A DNA stretch of 64,000 bases from Streptomyces durocortorensis (GCF_031760065.1 NZ_CP134500.1:1302001-1366000); one strand, 5' to 3'. Counted from the stretch's first letter, positions 27,080 to 35,931 are shown. Notes: generated from the sequence alone by a model not told the origin. Numbers and translations: made by a program.

Positions 27080-27240
27080 CCACTCCCCCGGCCGAGGCGC
27101 TCGGTTACCGGCCGCGGGACGATTCGGAGCCGTACGCGGCGAGGCTGGTGGCCGAGCAGGGCGAGCCGGACCCCGGCGATCCGGCCCACTCCCGGGTCGG
27201 CGGCCACTTCGTGACCGACCCGCCGATCCGGCCGCGCTGA
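27076..27240 (+). pseudogene. C-terminal remnant of an NAD-dependent epimerase/uronate dehydrogenase-like gene
   Basis: This 54-residue frame (AEALGYRPRDDSEPYAARL and then RVGGHFV) resembles the extreme C-terminus of short-chain NAD(P)-dependent epimerases and uronate dehydrogenases, where an LGY-P-DDAE-A segment is typical. The Rossmann fold and YxxxK motif are absent, and upstream in this frame is only the shadow of the MFS gene. It starts inside the MFS stop, so it may still be translated. The match rests on a short segment; a stand-alone small protein cannot be excluded. Confidence 0.45.
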
Positions 27241-27310
27241 GAGGCCCGCGAAAGGGCGGCCGACGGAAAACGGCGCGACGCGGGGACGTCCGGGCGGGCA
27301 CGATACGGGC

Positions 27311-27532
27311 ATGCCGAGACCTTCCGGATTCCAGTACGAACAGCACGGCGACTCCTCCGTCACCATCACCCACCACGGCCGCCCGGCGGGAACCCTGCGC
27401 GGCAGCCGCGCGGAGAAGTTCCTGGCCGAGGTGGTGTCCGGCGACGCGCAGCTGGTGATGGCGCGCTGGACCGGCGCGTACAAGCACGGCAACGAACGCA
27501 TGGCCCGCAACCACCCGCGCAATCGCCGCTGA
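27311..27532 (+). CDS. small conserved hypothetical protein
   Basis: This 73-residue basic protein (SGFQYEQHGDSSVTITHHGR, then LRGSRAEKFLAEV and RNHPRNRR at the end) has good streptomycete third-position GC bias. It appears to be a small conserved actinomycete protein of unknown function. It has no helix, signal or motif I recognise. It stands alone between the epimerase-like remnant and terD. Confidence 0.65.
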   Translation: MPRPSGFQYEQHGDSSVTITHHGRPAGTLRGSRAEKFLAEVVSGDAQLVMARWTGAYKHGNERMARNHPRNRR

Positions 27533-27659
27533 GACGTGAAGGGGAGACCGAGAGGCGGGGAGGTGGGGAGGCGCTCAGGGAGTGAGGGGGAAAGGGTGCG
27601 CAGGGAGTGAGAGAGAAAGGTAAGGGAACGGCAAAGCCGGGTCGTTCGTTACCCCCTGC

Positions 27660-28874
27660 ATGACCGCAATGACCCCCGGCTCGAACATCCCTCTCTCCGC
27701 CGCCCGCGTGGCGGTGGACGTCGCCGCTCCGGTGCGGCTCGACGTTTCGGGCCTGCTGCTCACCGCCGACGGCAAGGTGCGCTCCGACGACGACTTCATC
27801 TTCTACAACCAGCCCTCGGGCCCGGGTGTGACCTACCGCGCGGGCGGGGGCTCCGCGCCCGACGCGATCGTGGTGGACACCACCGCCGTCCCGCCCGGCA
27901 TCGAGAAGATCGTCGTGACCGCGAGCCCGGACGCCGCGGGCCAGACCTTCCAGGGCATCGAGCCCACCGCCACCGTGCGCAACGCGGACGACGGCAGTGC
28001 GCTCGCCACCTTCACCCCGCCGCCGCTGAGCACCGAGACGGCGCTCGTGGTCATCGAGGTCTACCGCCGCAACGGCGCCTGGAAGGCCCGCGCGGTCGGC
28101 CAGGGTTACGCCAACGGCCTGGCCGGGATCGCCACGGACTTCGGCGTCTCGGTCGAGGAGCCCGAAGCCCCCGCCGCCCCGCCGGTCCCGGCGGCCGCCG
28201 CCCCGCCCGCGCCGGTCGCCGCCCCCGTCGACCCGCGCATCGCGCCGCCCGCGCCCCCGGCTCCCCCGGTGGCGCCCGCCGCGCCCATGGGCACCGGGAA
28301 GATCAACCTGGACAAGGGCCGGGTCAACCTCCAGAAGAACCAGACCGTGTCACTGGTCAAGGGCGGCGCACCGCTGCTCTCGCGGGTCAGGATGGGCCTG
28401 GGCTGGGAGCCCGCGTTCCGGGGCAAGGACATCGACCTGGACGCGTCGGTGATCGCCTACGGCCCCAACCGCAACCACCTGGACAGCTGCTACTTCGGCC
28501 GCCTCACCATTCTGAACGGGGCGGTCAAGCACTCCGGCGACAACCTCACCGGTGAGGGCGCGGGCGACGACGAGACGATCGTCGTGGACCTGGGCCGACT
28601 CCCCGCCGAGGCGACGGGCCTGGTCTTCACGGTGAATTCGTTCACCGGCCAGAAGTTCAACGAGGTCGCCAAGGCCTACTGCCGTCTGCTCGACGACGCG
28701 ACGGGCGAGGAGCTGGTCCGCTTCGACCTGACCGGCGCCGAGCCGCAGACGGGCGTGATGATGGCCAAGCTCATCAAGCAGTTCACCGGTGAGTGGGAAA
28801 TGACCGCGATGGGTGATTTCGTAAAGTCGCGGACGGTGCGCGGCATGGTGAAGCCCGCCGCCCAGGCCCTCTAG
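27660..28874 (+). CDS. tandem TerD-domain protein
   Basis: This 404-residue cytoplasmic protein has two TerD (tellurium-resistance/stress, calcium-binding) domains. The first covers about residues 15-165 (RLDVSGLLLTADGKVRSDDD, FIFYNQPSGPGV). A Pro/Ala-rich linker covers about 165-215. The second (VSLVKGGAPLLSRVRMGLGW, DLDASVIAY, VDLGRLP) follows. TerD proteins act in envelope or oxidative stress responses and often bind Ca2+ through Asp-rich loops. The ATG at 27660 and the one at 27669 are both possible and neither has a strong ribosome binding site. A terminator follows. Confidence 0.88.
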   Translation: MTAMTPGSNIPLSAARVAVDVAAPVRLDVSGLLLTADGKVRSDDDFIFYNQPSGPGVTYRAGGGSAPDAIVVDTTAVPPGIEKIVVTASPDAAGQTFQGIEPTATVRNADDGSALATFTPPPLSTETALVVIEVYRRNGAWKARAVGQGYANGLAGIATDFGVSVEEPEAPAAPPVPAAAAPPAPVAAPVDPRIAPPAPPAPPVAPAAPMGTGKINLDKGRVNLQKNQTVSLVKGGAPLLSRVRMGLGWEPAFRGKDIDLDASVIAYGPNRNHLDSCYFGRLTILNGAVKHSGDNLTGEGAGDDETIVVDLGRLPAEATGLVFTVNSFTGQKFNEVAKAYCRLLDDATGEELVRFDLTGAEPQTGVMMAKLIKQFTGEWEMTAMGDFVKSRTVRGMVKPAAQAL

Positions 28875-28900
28875 CACCTGCTCCCTCCGCTCCAACGGAG

Positions 28901-28934
28901 TCCGGGGCGCCCGAAGTGATTCAGGCGCCCCGGA
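28901..28934 (+). terminator. bidirectional terminator after terD-like gene
   Basis: The arms tccggggcgcc and ggcgccccgga form an 11-bp stem with a 12-base loop between the TerD gene and the convergent small gene at 28974. Confidence 0.75.
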
Positions 28935-28973
28935 TCCGAAGAGGGCAGCGGCTGCTCGCGCTCGTCTCGCGAC

Positions 28974-29204
28974 TCAGAGCTTGGTCAGCTTGGAGTACGG
29001 GCTCAGGATCCTTCCCTGTCGCCCCGAGAAGTCGATGAGGACTGCGTCGTTGTCGCCCTCGACAGCAAGAATCCTGCCGAGCCCGAACTGGTCGTGCGAC
29101 ACCCTGTCGCCCACATCGAAGCATTCGACCGGTGGGGCCTCCTGGGCCGGGCGGTTGAAGGGACTGGAAGGCAGGTGACGCCGGGATCCGGCTGACTGTT
29201 TCAT
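28974..29204 (-). CDS. small Tudor-like domain protein (UvrD/PcrA C-terminal type)
   Basis: This 76-residue protein contains the small beta-barrel seen at the C-terminus of UvrD/PcrA helicases and CarD-like factors: FDVGDRVSHDQFGLGRILAVEGDNDAVLIDF followed by GRQGRILSPYSKLTKL. In PcrA this module contacts RNA polymerase. A stand-alone version could therefore bind a nucleic-acid machine, but that is inference. The start codon near 29204 gives a poorly conserved basic N-terminus, so a later start cannot be excluded. Confidence 0.75.
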   Translation of the reverse strand: MKQSAGSRRHLPSSPFNRPAQEAPPVECFDVGDRVSHDQFGLGRILAVEGDNDAVLIDFSGRQGRILSPYSKLTKL

Positions 29205-29511
29205 TACGTCGAGTATGCGCCCTGCGGAGGCCCGACGCCATGCCCGCCCGCTCCCGGGGTCCTAGACGTACCGCATTCGTAATCCGCGCTCACCGGGTCC
29301 GGTCAGCGCTTGCTGCCGCTCCCAGCAGCGGAATCAGGCGGAACACAGAGGCGGGGCGCCGGGTCGAAAAGCCCCCCGAACGTGTGGCGTTTCCCCTCCC
29401 CGGCGGACCACGGTCGAACCGGCGGACCACGGTTGCACCGGGGGTCGACCCGACGATCAACGCGGCGACGCCCCGGCGTCCCGGGGTGTCGCGCGCGCTG
29501 GTGCGCCCCGT
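29205..29511. other. 307-base intergenic region with a 14-bp direct repeat
   Basis: No gene is seen. It separates two minus-strand genes and should hold the promoter of the small Tudor-like gene. CGGCGGACCACGGT occurs at 29401-29414 and 29420-29433, a 19-base period. Its role is unknown. Confidence 0.45.
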
Positions 29512-30987
29512 CTAGCCGCCCGCGCGCGAGCGGGCCTTGAAGGCGGCCTTCCGGGCCTCCTTGGCGGCCTTCTTGTCGCTGTGCAGCCGCCCCATGGCCT
29601 CCAGGACGTCGGCGGTGGCCGGGTGGTCGACGCGCCAGACCTCGTCGAAGAAGCCGCTGTGCTGCGCGGCGAGCCCCTCGACCAGACCCTGGAGCTCGTC
29701 CAGTTCGCCGTCCGTGTCCAGCTGGGCGGCGATGGTGTCGATGGCCAGCCAGAAGATCATGGCCTCCGGCGGGGCGGGGACATCGGCCGCACCCCGCTCC
29801 GCGAGCCAGACGCGGGCCAGGCCGCCCAGCTCGGGGTCGCCCAGCACCGCGCGTACGGCGGGCTCCGCCTCGGGCCCGGCCAGGGCGAGGGCCTGCTGGC
29901 AGTGGAGGCGGCGCAGCGGGGCGCCCTCGTCCGTGCCGCGTGCGGCGGCCAGCAGCTCGGCGGCGGCCGATACCGCGCCCTCGGGGCCGTACCCCGCGAG
30001 CCAGAGCTTGACCTCGGCGCGGGCGGCGGACTCCGGGTAGTGGGCGATGCCGTCGAGGAGGACGTCGGCGCCCTTGCCCGCGAGATCGCCGACGGCGGGG
30101 GCGTCGACCCCGGCCTCCAGCATCCGGGCCCGGATGCCGTAGAGGCCGAGGGGGGTGAGCTTGACCATGCCGTACCGGGTGACGTCCTCCTCGTCGGCCC
30201 CGGCGGCGTCCACCGGCGCGTCGCCCTCCTCGATCATCAACGCCTCGTCCACCGGCCGGTACTCGACGATCCCGATGGGTTCGAGCAGCCGGAACTGGTC
30301 GTCGAGGCGCATCATCGCCTCCGACACCTGCTCCAGGATGTCGTCGGTGGGCTCGCCCATGTCGTCGGGGACGATCATCGACGCGGCGAGGGCGGGCAGC
30401 GGCACCGGCCCGTCGCCCGCGCCGTTGTCCGCGAGGGTGAGCAGGTAGAGGTTGCCGAGAACACCGTCGAGGAACTCCGCCTCGGCCTCCGGGTCCCAGT
30501 CCAGGGCGTCGAAGTCGATGGAGCCGTCCTCGCCGACGAGATCGGCGAAGTCGTCCAGGACGGGCGCGGTGGCGTCGGCGTGCACGGCGTCCAGCCCGTC
30601 GAGCCAGATGCCGAGGACGTCCTGCGGGGAACCGCCGGTGAGCAGCGCCAGATTCTCCCCCGCGGCAACTGTGCCCTCACCGTCGCCGTCCTCGGCGCCC
30701 TCCTCCTCGGGGTCGGTGACGTCGAGGAGCCCGGTGTCCACGGCGAGCCGCCAGGCCTCACTGGCGTATGCGGCACCGTCCTCGTCGGCCGGAAGCCCGA
30801 GGTGTTCGGCGGCGGCGGGGAGCTGCGCCTCGACGAGCTCGCCGCCGGCGCCGACACGGGTGTCCGGCCCGGCCCAGCGGGCGAGCCGGACGGCACGGAC
30901 GAACAGCGGAGCGGCGAGCGCGTCCCGTGCCAGTTCGGCCTCGGGGTTCAGCCGCACCGGCGGCAGGGAGGGACGCTCTGCGGACAT
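29512..30987 (-). CDS. conserved hypothetical protein, acidic, helical
   Basis: This 491-residue protein is strongly acidic and mostly helical, with no signal peptide or membrane helix, and ends with a basic tail (KKAAKEARKAAFKARSR). I recognise no catalytic motif. It looks like a repeat-type scaffold (RAEVKLWLAGYGPEGAVSAA, AVRAVLGDPELGGLARVWL), and proteins of this kind are conserved across Streptomyces with unknown function. I chose the ATG at 30987 because gaggag lies about 8 bases upstream; the frame extends 11 codons further. Confidence 0.75.
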   Translation of the reverse strand: MSAERPSLPPVRLNPEAELARDALAAPLFVRAVRLARWAGPDTRVGAGGELVEAQLPAAAEHLGLPADEDGAAYASEAWRLAVDTGLLDVTDPEEEGAEDGDGEGTVAAGENLALLTGGSPQDVLGIWLDGLDAVHADATAPVLDDFADLVGEDGSIDFDALDWDPEAEAEFLDGVLGNLYLLTLADNGAGDGPVPLPALAASMIVPDDMGEPTDDILEQVSEAMMRLDDQFRLLEPIGIVEYRPVDEALMIEEGDAPVDAAGADEEDVTRYGMVKLTPLGLYGIRARMLEAGVDAPAVGDLAGKGADVLLDGIAHYPESAARAEVKLWLAGYGPEGAVSAAAELLAAARGTDEGAPLRRLHCQQALALAGPEAEPAVRAVLGDPELGGLARVWLAERGAADVPAPPEAMIFWLAIDTIAAQLDTDGELDELQGLVEGLAAQHSGFFDEVWRVDHPATADVLEAMGRLHSDKKAAKEARKAAFKARSRAGG

Positions 30988-31088
30988 CGGGGGTTCTCCT
31001 CGGTGCGTGCTCGGGGGCATACGGAGTGCGTACGCGGTTCAGCCGCCCAAGCCTAGACGCATTTGGCCGTCCGCCGCCCGGCGTGCTT

Positions 31089-31814
31089 CTACGCGCCCGC
31101 GCCCGGCTCCAGACTGAGCGCGGGGGTGTAGCGGTTCACGCCTCCGCCGGTCATACCCGGGTACTTCTGGACGCGTTCCCACAGCGGCGACGGGGAGCCG
31201 GCGCCCTCACCGGGTGCGGCGAGGGCCGCGATGTGGTGCTCGGCGGTCTCCCACTCGGCGTAGTTGAGGACCCGGGTGCCGTCGGTGCTGATGTGGAAGT
31301 GCGCGGCGATGCCGCCCTCGGGCGTCCGGATGTCGCCGCCGAGCGCCTCGAACACCGCGTCCACCCAGTCGCGTTGCCGGGCCGGGTCCGGCCCGTCGAA
31401 CTCGACGTCCACGATGACGACGCACCCCGGCTCCCGGGTGTCGCCCTCGGCCCGGCGCCCGGAGCGGTAGAGCTCGTACGTGTGGAGTGCGACGCGCTCG
31501 ATGCCGGGGACGGCGGCGTCGATCTCGGCGTTGCGGGCGTCACGGTTGTTCCGCACGAAGTCCTCGTAGGCCTGTTCGCCGGTCCACTGGGAGTAGTGCA
31601 GCAGGGTCGCGCCGTCCTCCCCCGCGTAGACGCTGTAGGAGAGCAGCCCGGGGTGCGGCCAGTCCCGGCTCTCCCAGGTCTTCCGGATGGCGTCGACGGC
31701 CTCTCGCTGCCGCTGCGGTGTACCGACGTTCCAGGTGCTGGCCTTGGCGATCCGGGCGTCGGCCCGGGACAAGTCGGGCCGGTCGGTGATGCGCGTGGCC
31801 TTGACGGTGGTCAT
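31089..31814 (-). CDS. antibiotic-biosynthesis-monooxygenase (ABM) tandem-domain protein, SoxR-type promoter
   Basis: This 241-residue protein has two dimeric alpha/beta-barrel ABM domains: residues about 20-95 (STWNVGTPQRQREAVDAI, LLHYSQWTGEQAYEDFV) and about 125-205 (VDVEFDGPDPARQRDWVDAV, VLNYAEWETAEHH). ABM proteins act as cofactor-free monooxygenases on quinone-like or polyketide substrates. The ATG at 31814 has ggagaggggag upstream. A near-canonical SoxR box lies 59 bases upstream. In S. coelicolor the SoxR regulon includes an ABM-type monooxygenase, SCO1909 (established knowledge from memory), and this gene is probably its orthologue. Confidence 0.85.
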   Translation of the reverse strand: MTTVKATRITDRPDLSRADARIAKASTWNVGTPQRQREAVDAIRKTWESRDWPHPGLLSYSVYAGEDGATLLHYSQWTGEQAYEDFVRNNRDARNAEIDAAVPGIERVALHTYELYRSGRRAEGDTREPGCVVIVDVEFDGPDPARQRDWVDAVFEALGGDIRTPEGGIAAHFHISTDGTRVLNYAEWETAEHHIAALAAPGEGAGSPSPLWERVQKYPGMTGGGVNRYTPALSLEPGAGA

Positions 31815-31872
31815 GGCGGTGCTCCCCTCTCCCGCCGCGGCTGTGCGCCGCGGCACTGCCCCCACCGTCACA

Positions 31873-31890
31873 CCTCAAGTCACCTTGAGG
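31873..31890 (-). promoter_or_regulatory. SoxR box
   Basis: The sequence CCTCAAG-TCAC-CTTGAGG has perfect 7-bp arms and a 4-bp spacer, the same layout as the known SoxR site CCTCAAGTTAACTTGAGG. On the minus strand a -35-like TTGACC overlaps it, and 19 bases separate this from GACGGT, a weak -10. The over-long spacer is what MerR-family activators correct. Confidence 0.8.
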
Positions 31891-31937
31891 TCAAGGCGCT
31901 TCGGCCCTGCGGACGCGCACCCGCCGAAATTCCCGCC

Positions 31938-32606
31938 TCAGCTCGTGAGTTCGGTGCGCCAGGCCGTCGTGTTGAGTTCGTCCATCAGCCGGATGTCGTG
32001 GCCCTCCAGCGGGAAGACCCGCACGGGGAGGCCGGGGGCGGCGGAGATGGCCAGGGCGTCGCCCTCGATGAGGTCGCCGCCCTCGGGGGTGGAGACCCAG
32101 GCGAGGATCGACTTCACGGTGAGCCCGGGGTCCAGGAGAAGCTTCCTGGGGCCGGGGTCGCTGCCGAAGTGCGAGCCGTCCTCGTTGACCTTGACGGGGA
32201 GGGGGCGGCCGTCCTCGCCGAGGGCCTGGACCCAGGGGTAGCCGTCGACCGCGTACGGCTTGCGGCCGCAGTTGGTGAGGGTGAGGACGACGGCCCGGTG
32301 CATCATCGCGGTCTCCACCGGGCCCATGTCCACGACGACCCCGGAGGCGGGGCACTTGCCGGGCGGGGCGGACGTCGGGGCCTCGGCCGGGGCGCCCCGG
32401 CCCGGTGCGTCCGCTCCCGGGGCGGGAGCCGGGGGCAGCGTCTCGGCGTGGACGCCGCCCGGGCGGGACGCGGAGGTGGACGGGGTGGGGTCGGGTTCGC
32501 CCTCGCCGGCCGGGACGAGGAAGCCGGAGCAGCCGGTCAGCGTCAGGAGCGCCGCCGCAGGCAGGACGGGCGAGGCCCGTCTCCGTATCCGTACGCGCTC
32601 GCCCAT
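31938..32606 (-). CDS. DUF4232-type lipoprotein
   Basis: This 222-residue protein is exported and lipidated: after RIRRR and a hydrophobic core comes the lipobox LTLTGCSG with the lipidated Cys near residue 26. A Pro/Ala/Ser-rich linker leads to the DUF4232 beta-sandwich (VVDMGPVETAMMHRAVVLTLTNCGRKPYAVDGYPWVQAL). Such surface lipoproteins are frequent in Streptomyces and have no defined function. It stands alone between the ABM gene and the divergent dapA. Confidence 0.82.
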   Translation of the reverse strand: MGERVRIRRRASPVLPAAALLTLTGCSGFLVPAGEGEPDPTPSTSASRPGGVHAETLPPAPAPGADAPGRGAPAEAPTSAPPGKCPASGVVVDMGPVETAMMHRAVVLTLTNCGRKPYAVDGYPWVQALGEDGRPLPVKVNEDGSHFGSDPGPRKLLLDPGLTVKSILAWVSTPEGGDLIEGDALAISAAPGLPVRVFPLEGHDIRLMDELNTTAWRTELTS

Positions 32607-32683
32607 GGTGTCCGCCCCTCGCCGCAGCCGTCGTCTGTGCGTTCGATCATGGCAGAGGGCGGGGGCCGTAAGAACTGTTCAGC

Positions 32684-32709
32684 TCTCCTTGCCTATTGCA
32701 CCAAGGAGA
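32684..32709 (+). promoter_or_regulatory. dapA promoter with 8-bp inverted repeat
   Basis: The arms TCTCCTTG (32684-32691) and CAAGGAGA (32702-32709) are separated by 10 bases. They overlap a probable promoter: -35 TTGCCT (32689-32694), a 17-base spacer and -10 TAAGTA (32712-32717). The dapA ATG at 32725 is 7 bases past that -10, implying a leaderless message. A regulator bound here would cover the -35. Confidence 0.5.
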
Positions 32710-32724
32710 TCTAAGTAGACCTTC

Positions 32725-33633
32725 ATGGTTGCCGGAGTCGACACTTCGGACATGACCGCCACCGCACCGCGCCCCTTCGGCCGCACCCTCTGCGCCATGA
32801 TCACGCCCTTCACCGCCACCGGTGCCCTGGATCAGGACGCCGCCCGCGCGCACGCCGCGCGGCTGGTGGCACAGGGCTGCGACGGGATCGTCCTCAGCGG
32901 GACCACCGGGGAGTCCCCCACCACGACGGACGCCGAGAAGTCCGCCCTGCTGCGGGCCGTCCGCGCGGAGGTCGGCGACGGGACGCCGCTGCTCTCCGGC
33001 GTCGGCGGTCCGGACACCGCGCACACCGTGCGGCTCGCGCGGGAGGCCGAGGAGGCGGGCGCGGACGGGCTGCTGGTGGTCGCCCCGTACTACAGCCGTC
33101 CGCCGCAGGCCGCGATCGAGGCGTACGTCCTGCGCGTGGCCGAGTCCACCGGGCTGCCGCTGATGCTGTACGACATCCCCGGCCGCACCGGCGTCCGGAT
33201 CGAGCCGGACACCCTGCTGCGGCTCGCCGGGCACCCGCGTGTCGTAGCGGTGAAGGACTGCTCCTACGACCTGCTCGGCTCGACGAGGGTGATCGCCCGC
33301 ACCTCACTGGCGTACTACTCGGGCAGCGAGGAGCTGAACCTCCCGCTGTACGCGGTGGGCGGCTCGGGTTACGTCAGTACGGTCGCGAACGTGGCCCCGC
33401 GTCAGATGCGGGCGCCGCTGGACGCGTTCGACGCGGGCCGCACCGACGAGGCGGCCCGGCTGAACGGGCTCACGGCCCGGCTCGTCGAGCTGATGATGGC
33501 GAGCGGGCTGCCCGGGACCGTCACCGCGAAGGCGCTTCTGGACGCGGGGCCGGTCCGGGAACCGCTACAGCCCGCCGGGCGCGGGGCGACCGACGGGCTG
33601 CGGGCGGCGTACGAGGAGCTCCTCGCGGCCTAG
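32725..33633 (+). CDS. dapA: 4-hydroxy-tetrahydrodipicolinate synthase family protein
   Basis: This 302-residue TIM-barrel aldolase condenses pyruvate with aspartate semialdehyde in the diaminopimelate/lysine pathway. Landmarks are SGTTGESPTTTDAEK, the catalytic Tyr in LMLYDIPGRTG, the Schiff-base Lys in VVAVKDCSYD, and SGSEELNLPLYAVGGSGYVS. The neighbouring dapD supports a lysine role, although DapA-like aldolases with other substrates exist. I keep the ATG at 32725 because it matches a leaderless promoter; the ATG at 32752 gives the N-terminus MTATAPRPFGRT and is also plausible. Confidence 0.88.
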   Translation: MVAGVDTSDMTATAPRPFGRTLCAMITPFTATGALDQDAARAHAARLVAQGCDGIVLSGTTGESPTTTDAEKSALLRAVRAEVGDGTPLLSGVGGPDTAHTVRLAREAEEAGADGLLVVAPYYSRPPQAAIEAYVLRVAESTGLPLMLYDIPGRTGVRIEPDTLLRLAGHPRVVAVKDCSYDLLGSTRVIARTSLAYYSGSEELNLPLYAVGGSGYVSTVANVAPRQMRAPLDAFDAGRTDEAARLNGLTARLVELMMASGLPGTVTAKALLDAGPVREPLQPAGRGATDGLRAAYEELLAA

Positions 33634-33651
33634 GAATGCCTGGTGAGCAGG

Positions 33652-34650
33652 TCAGTTGTGGGCGTGCAGGACCTCGTTCAGCCCGCCCCACACCGCGTTG
33701 TTCGGGCGGGCCTCGACGGCGCCGGTGACCGAGTTGCGGCGGAAGAGGATGTTCGAGGCACCGGAGAGCTCGCGTGCCTTGACGATCTCGCCGTCCGGCA
33801 GCGTGACGCGGGTGCCGGCGGTGACGTACAGACCGGCCTCGACGACGCACTCGTCGCCGAGCGCGATCCCGACGCCCGCCTCCGCGCCGACCAGGCAGCG
33901 CTCACCGATGACGATGCGGACGTTGCCGCCGCCGGAGAGGGTGCCCATGGTGGAGGCGCCGCCCCCGATGTCCGAGCCGTCGCCGATGACGACGCCCGCG
34001 GAGATCCGGCCCTCGACCATGGAGGTGCCGAGCGTGCCCGCGTTGAAGTTGACGAAGCCCTCGTGCATGACGGTGGTCCCGGCGGCGAGGTGCGCGCCGA
34101 GCCGCACACGGTCGGCGTCCGCGATGCGTACGCCCTTGGGGGCGACGTAGTCCGTCATCCGCGGGAACTTGTCGACCGAGGTGACCTGGAGGTGGAGGCC
34201 CTCGGCGCGGGCGTTGAGCCGCACCCGCTCCAGGTCGTCGACGGCGACCGGGCCGAGCGAGGTCCAGGCGACGTTGGACAGCAGGCCGAAGAGCCCGTCG
34301 AGGTTCTGGCCGTGCGGCTGGACGAGCCGGTGCGAGAGCAGGTGCAGGCGCAGGTAGGCGTCGTGGGCGTCGAGCGGCTTGTCCTCCAGCGAGGAGATGA
34401 CCGTGGAGACGGCGACGACCTCGACCCCGCGCCGGGCGTCCACGCCGATGGCCTTGGCGGCGCCCTCACCGAGGCGGTTCACGGCTTCGTCCGGGGTGAG
34501 CCGCTGCGTACCGGCGGGGCCGGGGGACGAACTCAGCTCGGGGGCGGGGAACCAGGTGTCGAGGACGGTGCCGTCACCGGCGAGGGTGGCGAGGCCGGCG
34601 GCGACGGCGCCGGTGGTACGGGCAGAACCCTGGGAAGTCGTGTCGGTCAT
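33652..34650 (-). CDS. dapD: 2,3,4,5-tetrahydropyridine-2,6-dicarboxylate N-succinyltransferase
   Basis: This 332-residue enzyme uses succinyl-CoA to acylate tetrahydrodipicolinate in the diaminopimelate pathway. The C-terminal half is a left-handed beta-helix of hexapeptide repeats ([55 protein letters not shown]). The long actinobacterial-type N-terminal domain precedes it. The ATG at 34650 gives [12 protein letters not shown]. It ends 18 bases from the convergent dapA stop and has the MFS gene 11 bases upstream on the same strand. Confidence 0.93.
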   Translation of the reverse strand: MTDTTSQGSARTTGAVAAGLATLAGDGTVLDTWFPAPELSSSPGPAGTQRLTPDEAVNRLGEGAAKAIGVDARRGVEVVAVSTVISSLEDKPLDAHDAYLRLHLLSHRLVQPHGQNLDGLFGLLSNVAWTSLGPVAVDDLERVRLNARAEGLHLQVTSVDKFPRMTDYVAPKGVRIADADRVRLGAHLAAGTTVMHEGFVNFNAGTLGTSMVEGRISAGVVIGDGSDIGGGASTMGTLSGGGNVRIVIGERCLVGAEAGVGIALGDECVVEAGLYVTAGTRVTLPDGEIVKARELSGASNILFRRNSVTGAVEARPNNAVWGGLNEVLHAHN

Positions 34651-34660
34651 GAACAGCAAC

Positions 34661-35905
34661 CTAACCGGCCGGGGCCCGCTCGGGCGAACCGGTCTCAGCT
34701 TCCGGCCGCCGCAGGACCGGCCGCCCCCGCCCCCCGGGCCCCGGCAGCCGCCTCGCCGCCAGCACCGCGGCCCCCGCACCCGCCGCGAGCAGGGCGCAGA
34801 CCGGCCAGAGCAGCGCGGGCGCGGCCGTGTACAGGGCGGCCCCCAGCGGCGGGGCGAGCACCTGGCCGCTGATGGAGGCCCCGGCGTACAGACTCTGGAA
34901 GCGGCCCTGCGCGTGGGCGGGGGCCCGGTCGGCGACGTAGGCGGTGGCGGGGGTCTTGTAGAGGATCTCGCCGAGGGTCAGCGACAGCATCATCGTGACG
35001 GCGAAGAGCACGCCCGCGCCGGGGATCAGGATCGCGTAGCCGAGTCCGACGAGGAGCAGTCCGACGCCGACGGTGCCGAGCGGGGAGCGTTTGCGCAGGG
35101 CGTGGGCCGCGGGGAGTTCGAGGCAGAGGATCACCCCGCCATTGATGGCGAGCAGCCAGCCGTAGAGCTGGGTGGTGTGCCCGTGGTCGGCCAGGAAGAC
35201 CGGCAGGGTCGCATACTGCTGGCGGTAGACGAGGTCGACGCAGACGATCGCGGCGAGCAGTACGAGCACGGCGGGCCTGGCCCGCAGTTCCCGCCAGATG
35301 CCCGGCGCGTCGGGGTCATGGGCGGGTGCGGAGTGGGCGCTGCCGCGGGCGGGCAGGATCCGTGAGGCGTAGGCGGCGAAGAGCAGGGTGCCGATTCCGT
35401 CGGCGACGAAGAGCCAGTCGTACGAGAACCGGGTGGCGACCAGGGCGCCGAGCGGCGGTCCGACGGCGAAGCCCCCGTTGCTCGCGAAGCGGGTGAGGGC
35501 GAAGCTCTGGCGGCGGCTGCCGCCCTCGGGGACGGAGACCGCGACGAGGGCCGCGCTGGCCGCGCGGACGACGCCCGCCGCGTACTGGGCGACGGGCAGC
35601 ACCGCGTACAGCGCGGTGACCGGCAGCGCGGGCAGGACGAGGAGCGCCGCCCCGCTGACACAGGCCCCGGTGAGCAGGGCGCGGCGGTGGCCGAAGCGGT
35701 CGCCGAACCAGCCGCCGGTGAAGTTCCCGGCGACCAGGCCGATGCCGCCGATACCGCTGATGACTCCGGCCTGGGTGACGGTCAGGCCGCGCGGCCCGAC
35801 GAGGTAGACGAAGAGATAGACGAAAGTGAAGCTGACGACGGCGTTGAAGAACGCCCCGAGCGCCAGCAGCCGTACCGTTCGCGGCACTCCGCGCACCATG
35901 CCCAT
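34661..35905 (-). CDS. MFS transporter divergent from HxlR-peroxiredoxin gene
   Basis: This 414-residue, twelve-helix exporter has the motif A loop [14 protein letters not shown] between helices 2 and 3 and a motif C-like stretch near [12 protein letters not shown]. Substrate is unknown. It starts 95 bases from the HxlR-type fusion gene on the other strand, with a perfect palindrome between them, the usual layout for a regulator that controls a drug or toxicant pump. The ATG at 35899 is an alternative start two codons in. Confidence 0.88.
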   Translation of the reverse strand: MGMVRGVPRTVRLLALGAFFNAVVSFTFVYLFVYLVGPRGLTVTQAGVISGIGGIGLVAGNFTGGWFGDRFGHRRALLTGACVSGAALLVLPALPVTALYAVLPVAQYAAGVVRAASAALVAVSVPEGGSRRQSFALTRFASNGGFAVGPPLGALVATRFSYDWLFVADGIGTLLFAAYASRILPARGSAHSAPAHDPDAPGIWRELRARPAVLVLLAAIVCVDLVYRQQYATLPVFLADHGHTTQLYGWLLAINGGVILCLELPAAHALRKRSPLGTVGVGLLLVGLGYAILIPGAGVLFAVTMMLSLTLGEILYKTPATAYVADRAPAHAQGRFQSLYAGASISGQVLAPPLGAALYTAAPALLWPVCALLAAGAGAAVLAARRLPGPGGRGRPVLRRPEAETGSPERAPAG

Positions 35906-35931
35906 GCCCCGCCACCCCCGTGAGCCAGTGA

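Noticed and set aside
25792..27240. A long plus-strand frame across the MFS gene
   Set aside because: Its first 430 codons are a Gly/Arg-rich shadow of the MFS gene in another frame; only the last 54 codons look like real protein.
29401..29433. Start of a CRISPR or satellite array
   Set aside because: Only two copies of a 14-bp repeat are present, without spacers of regular length.
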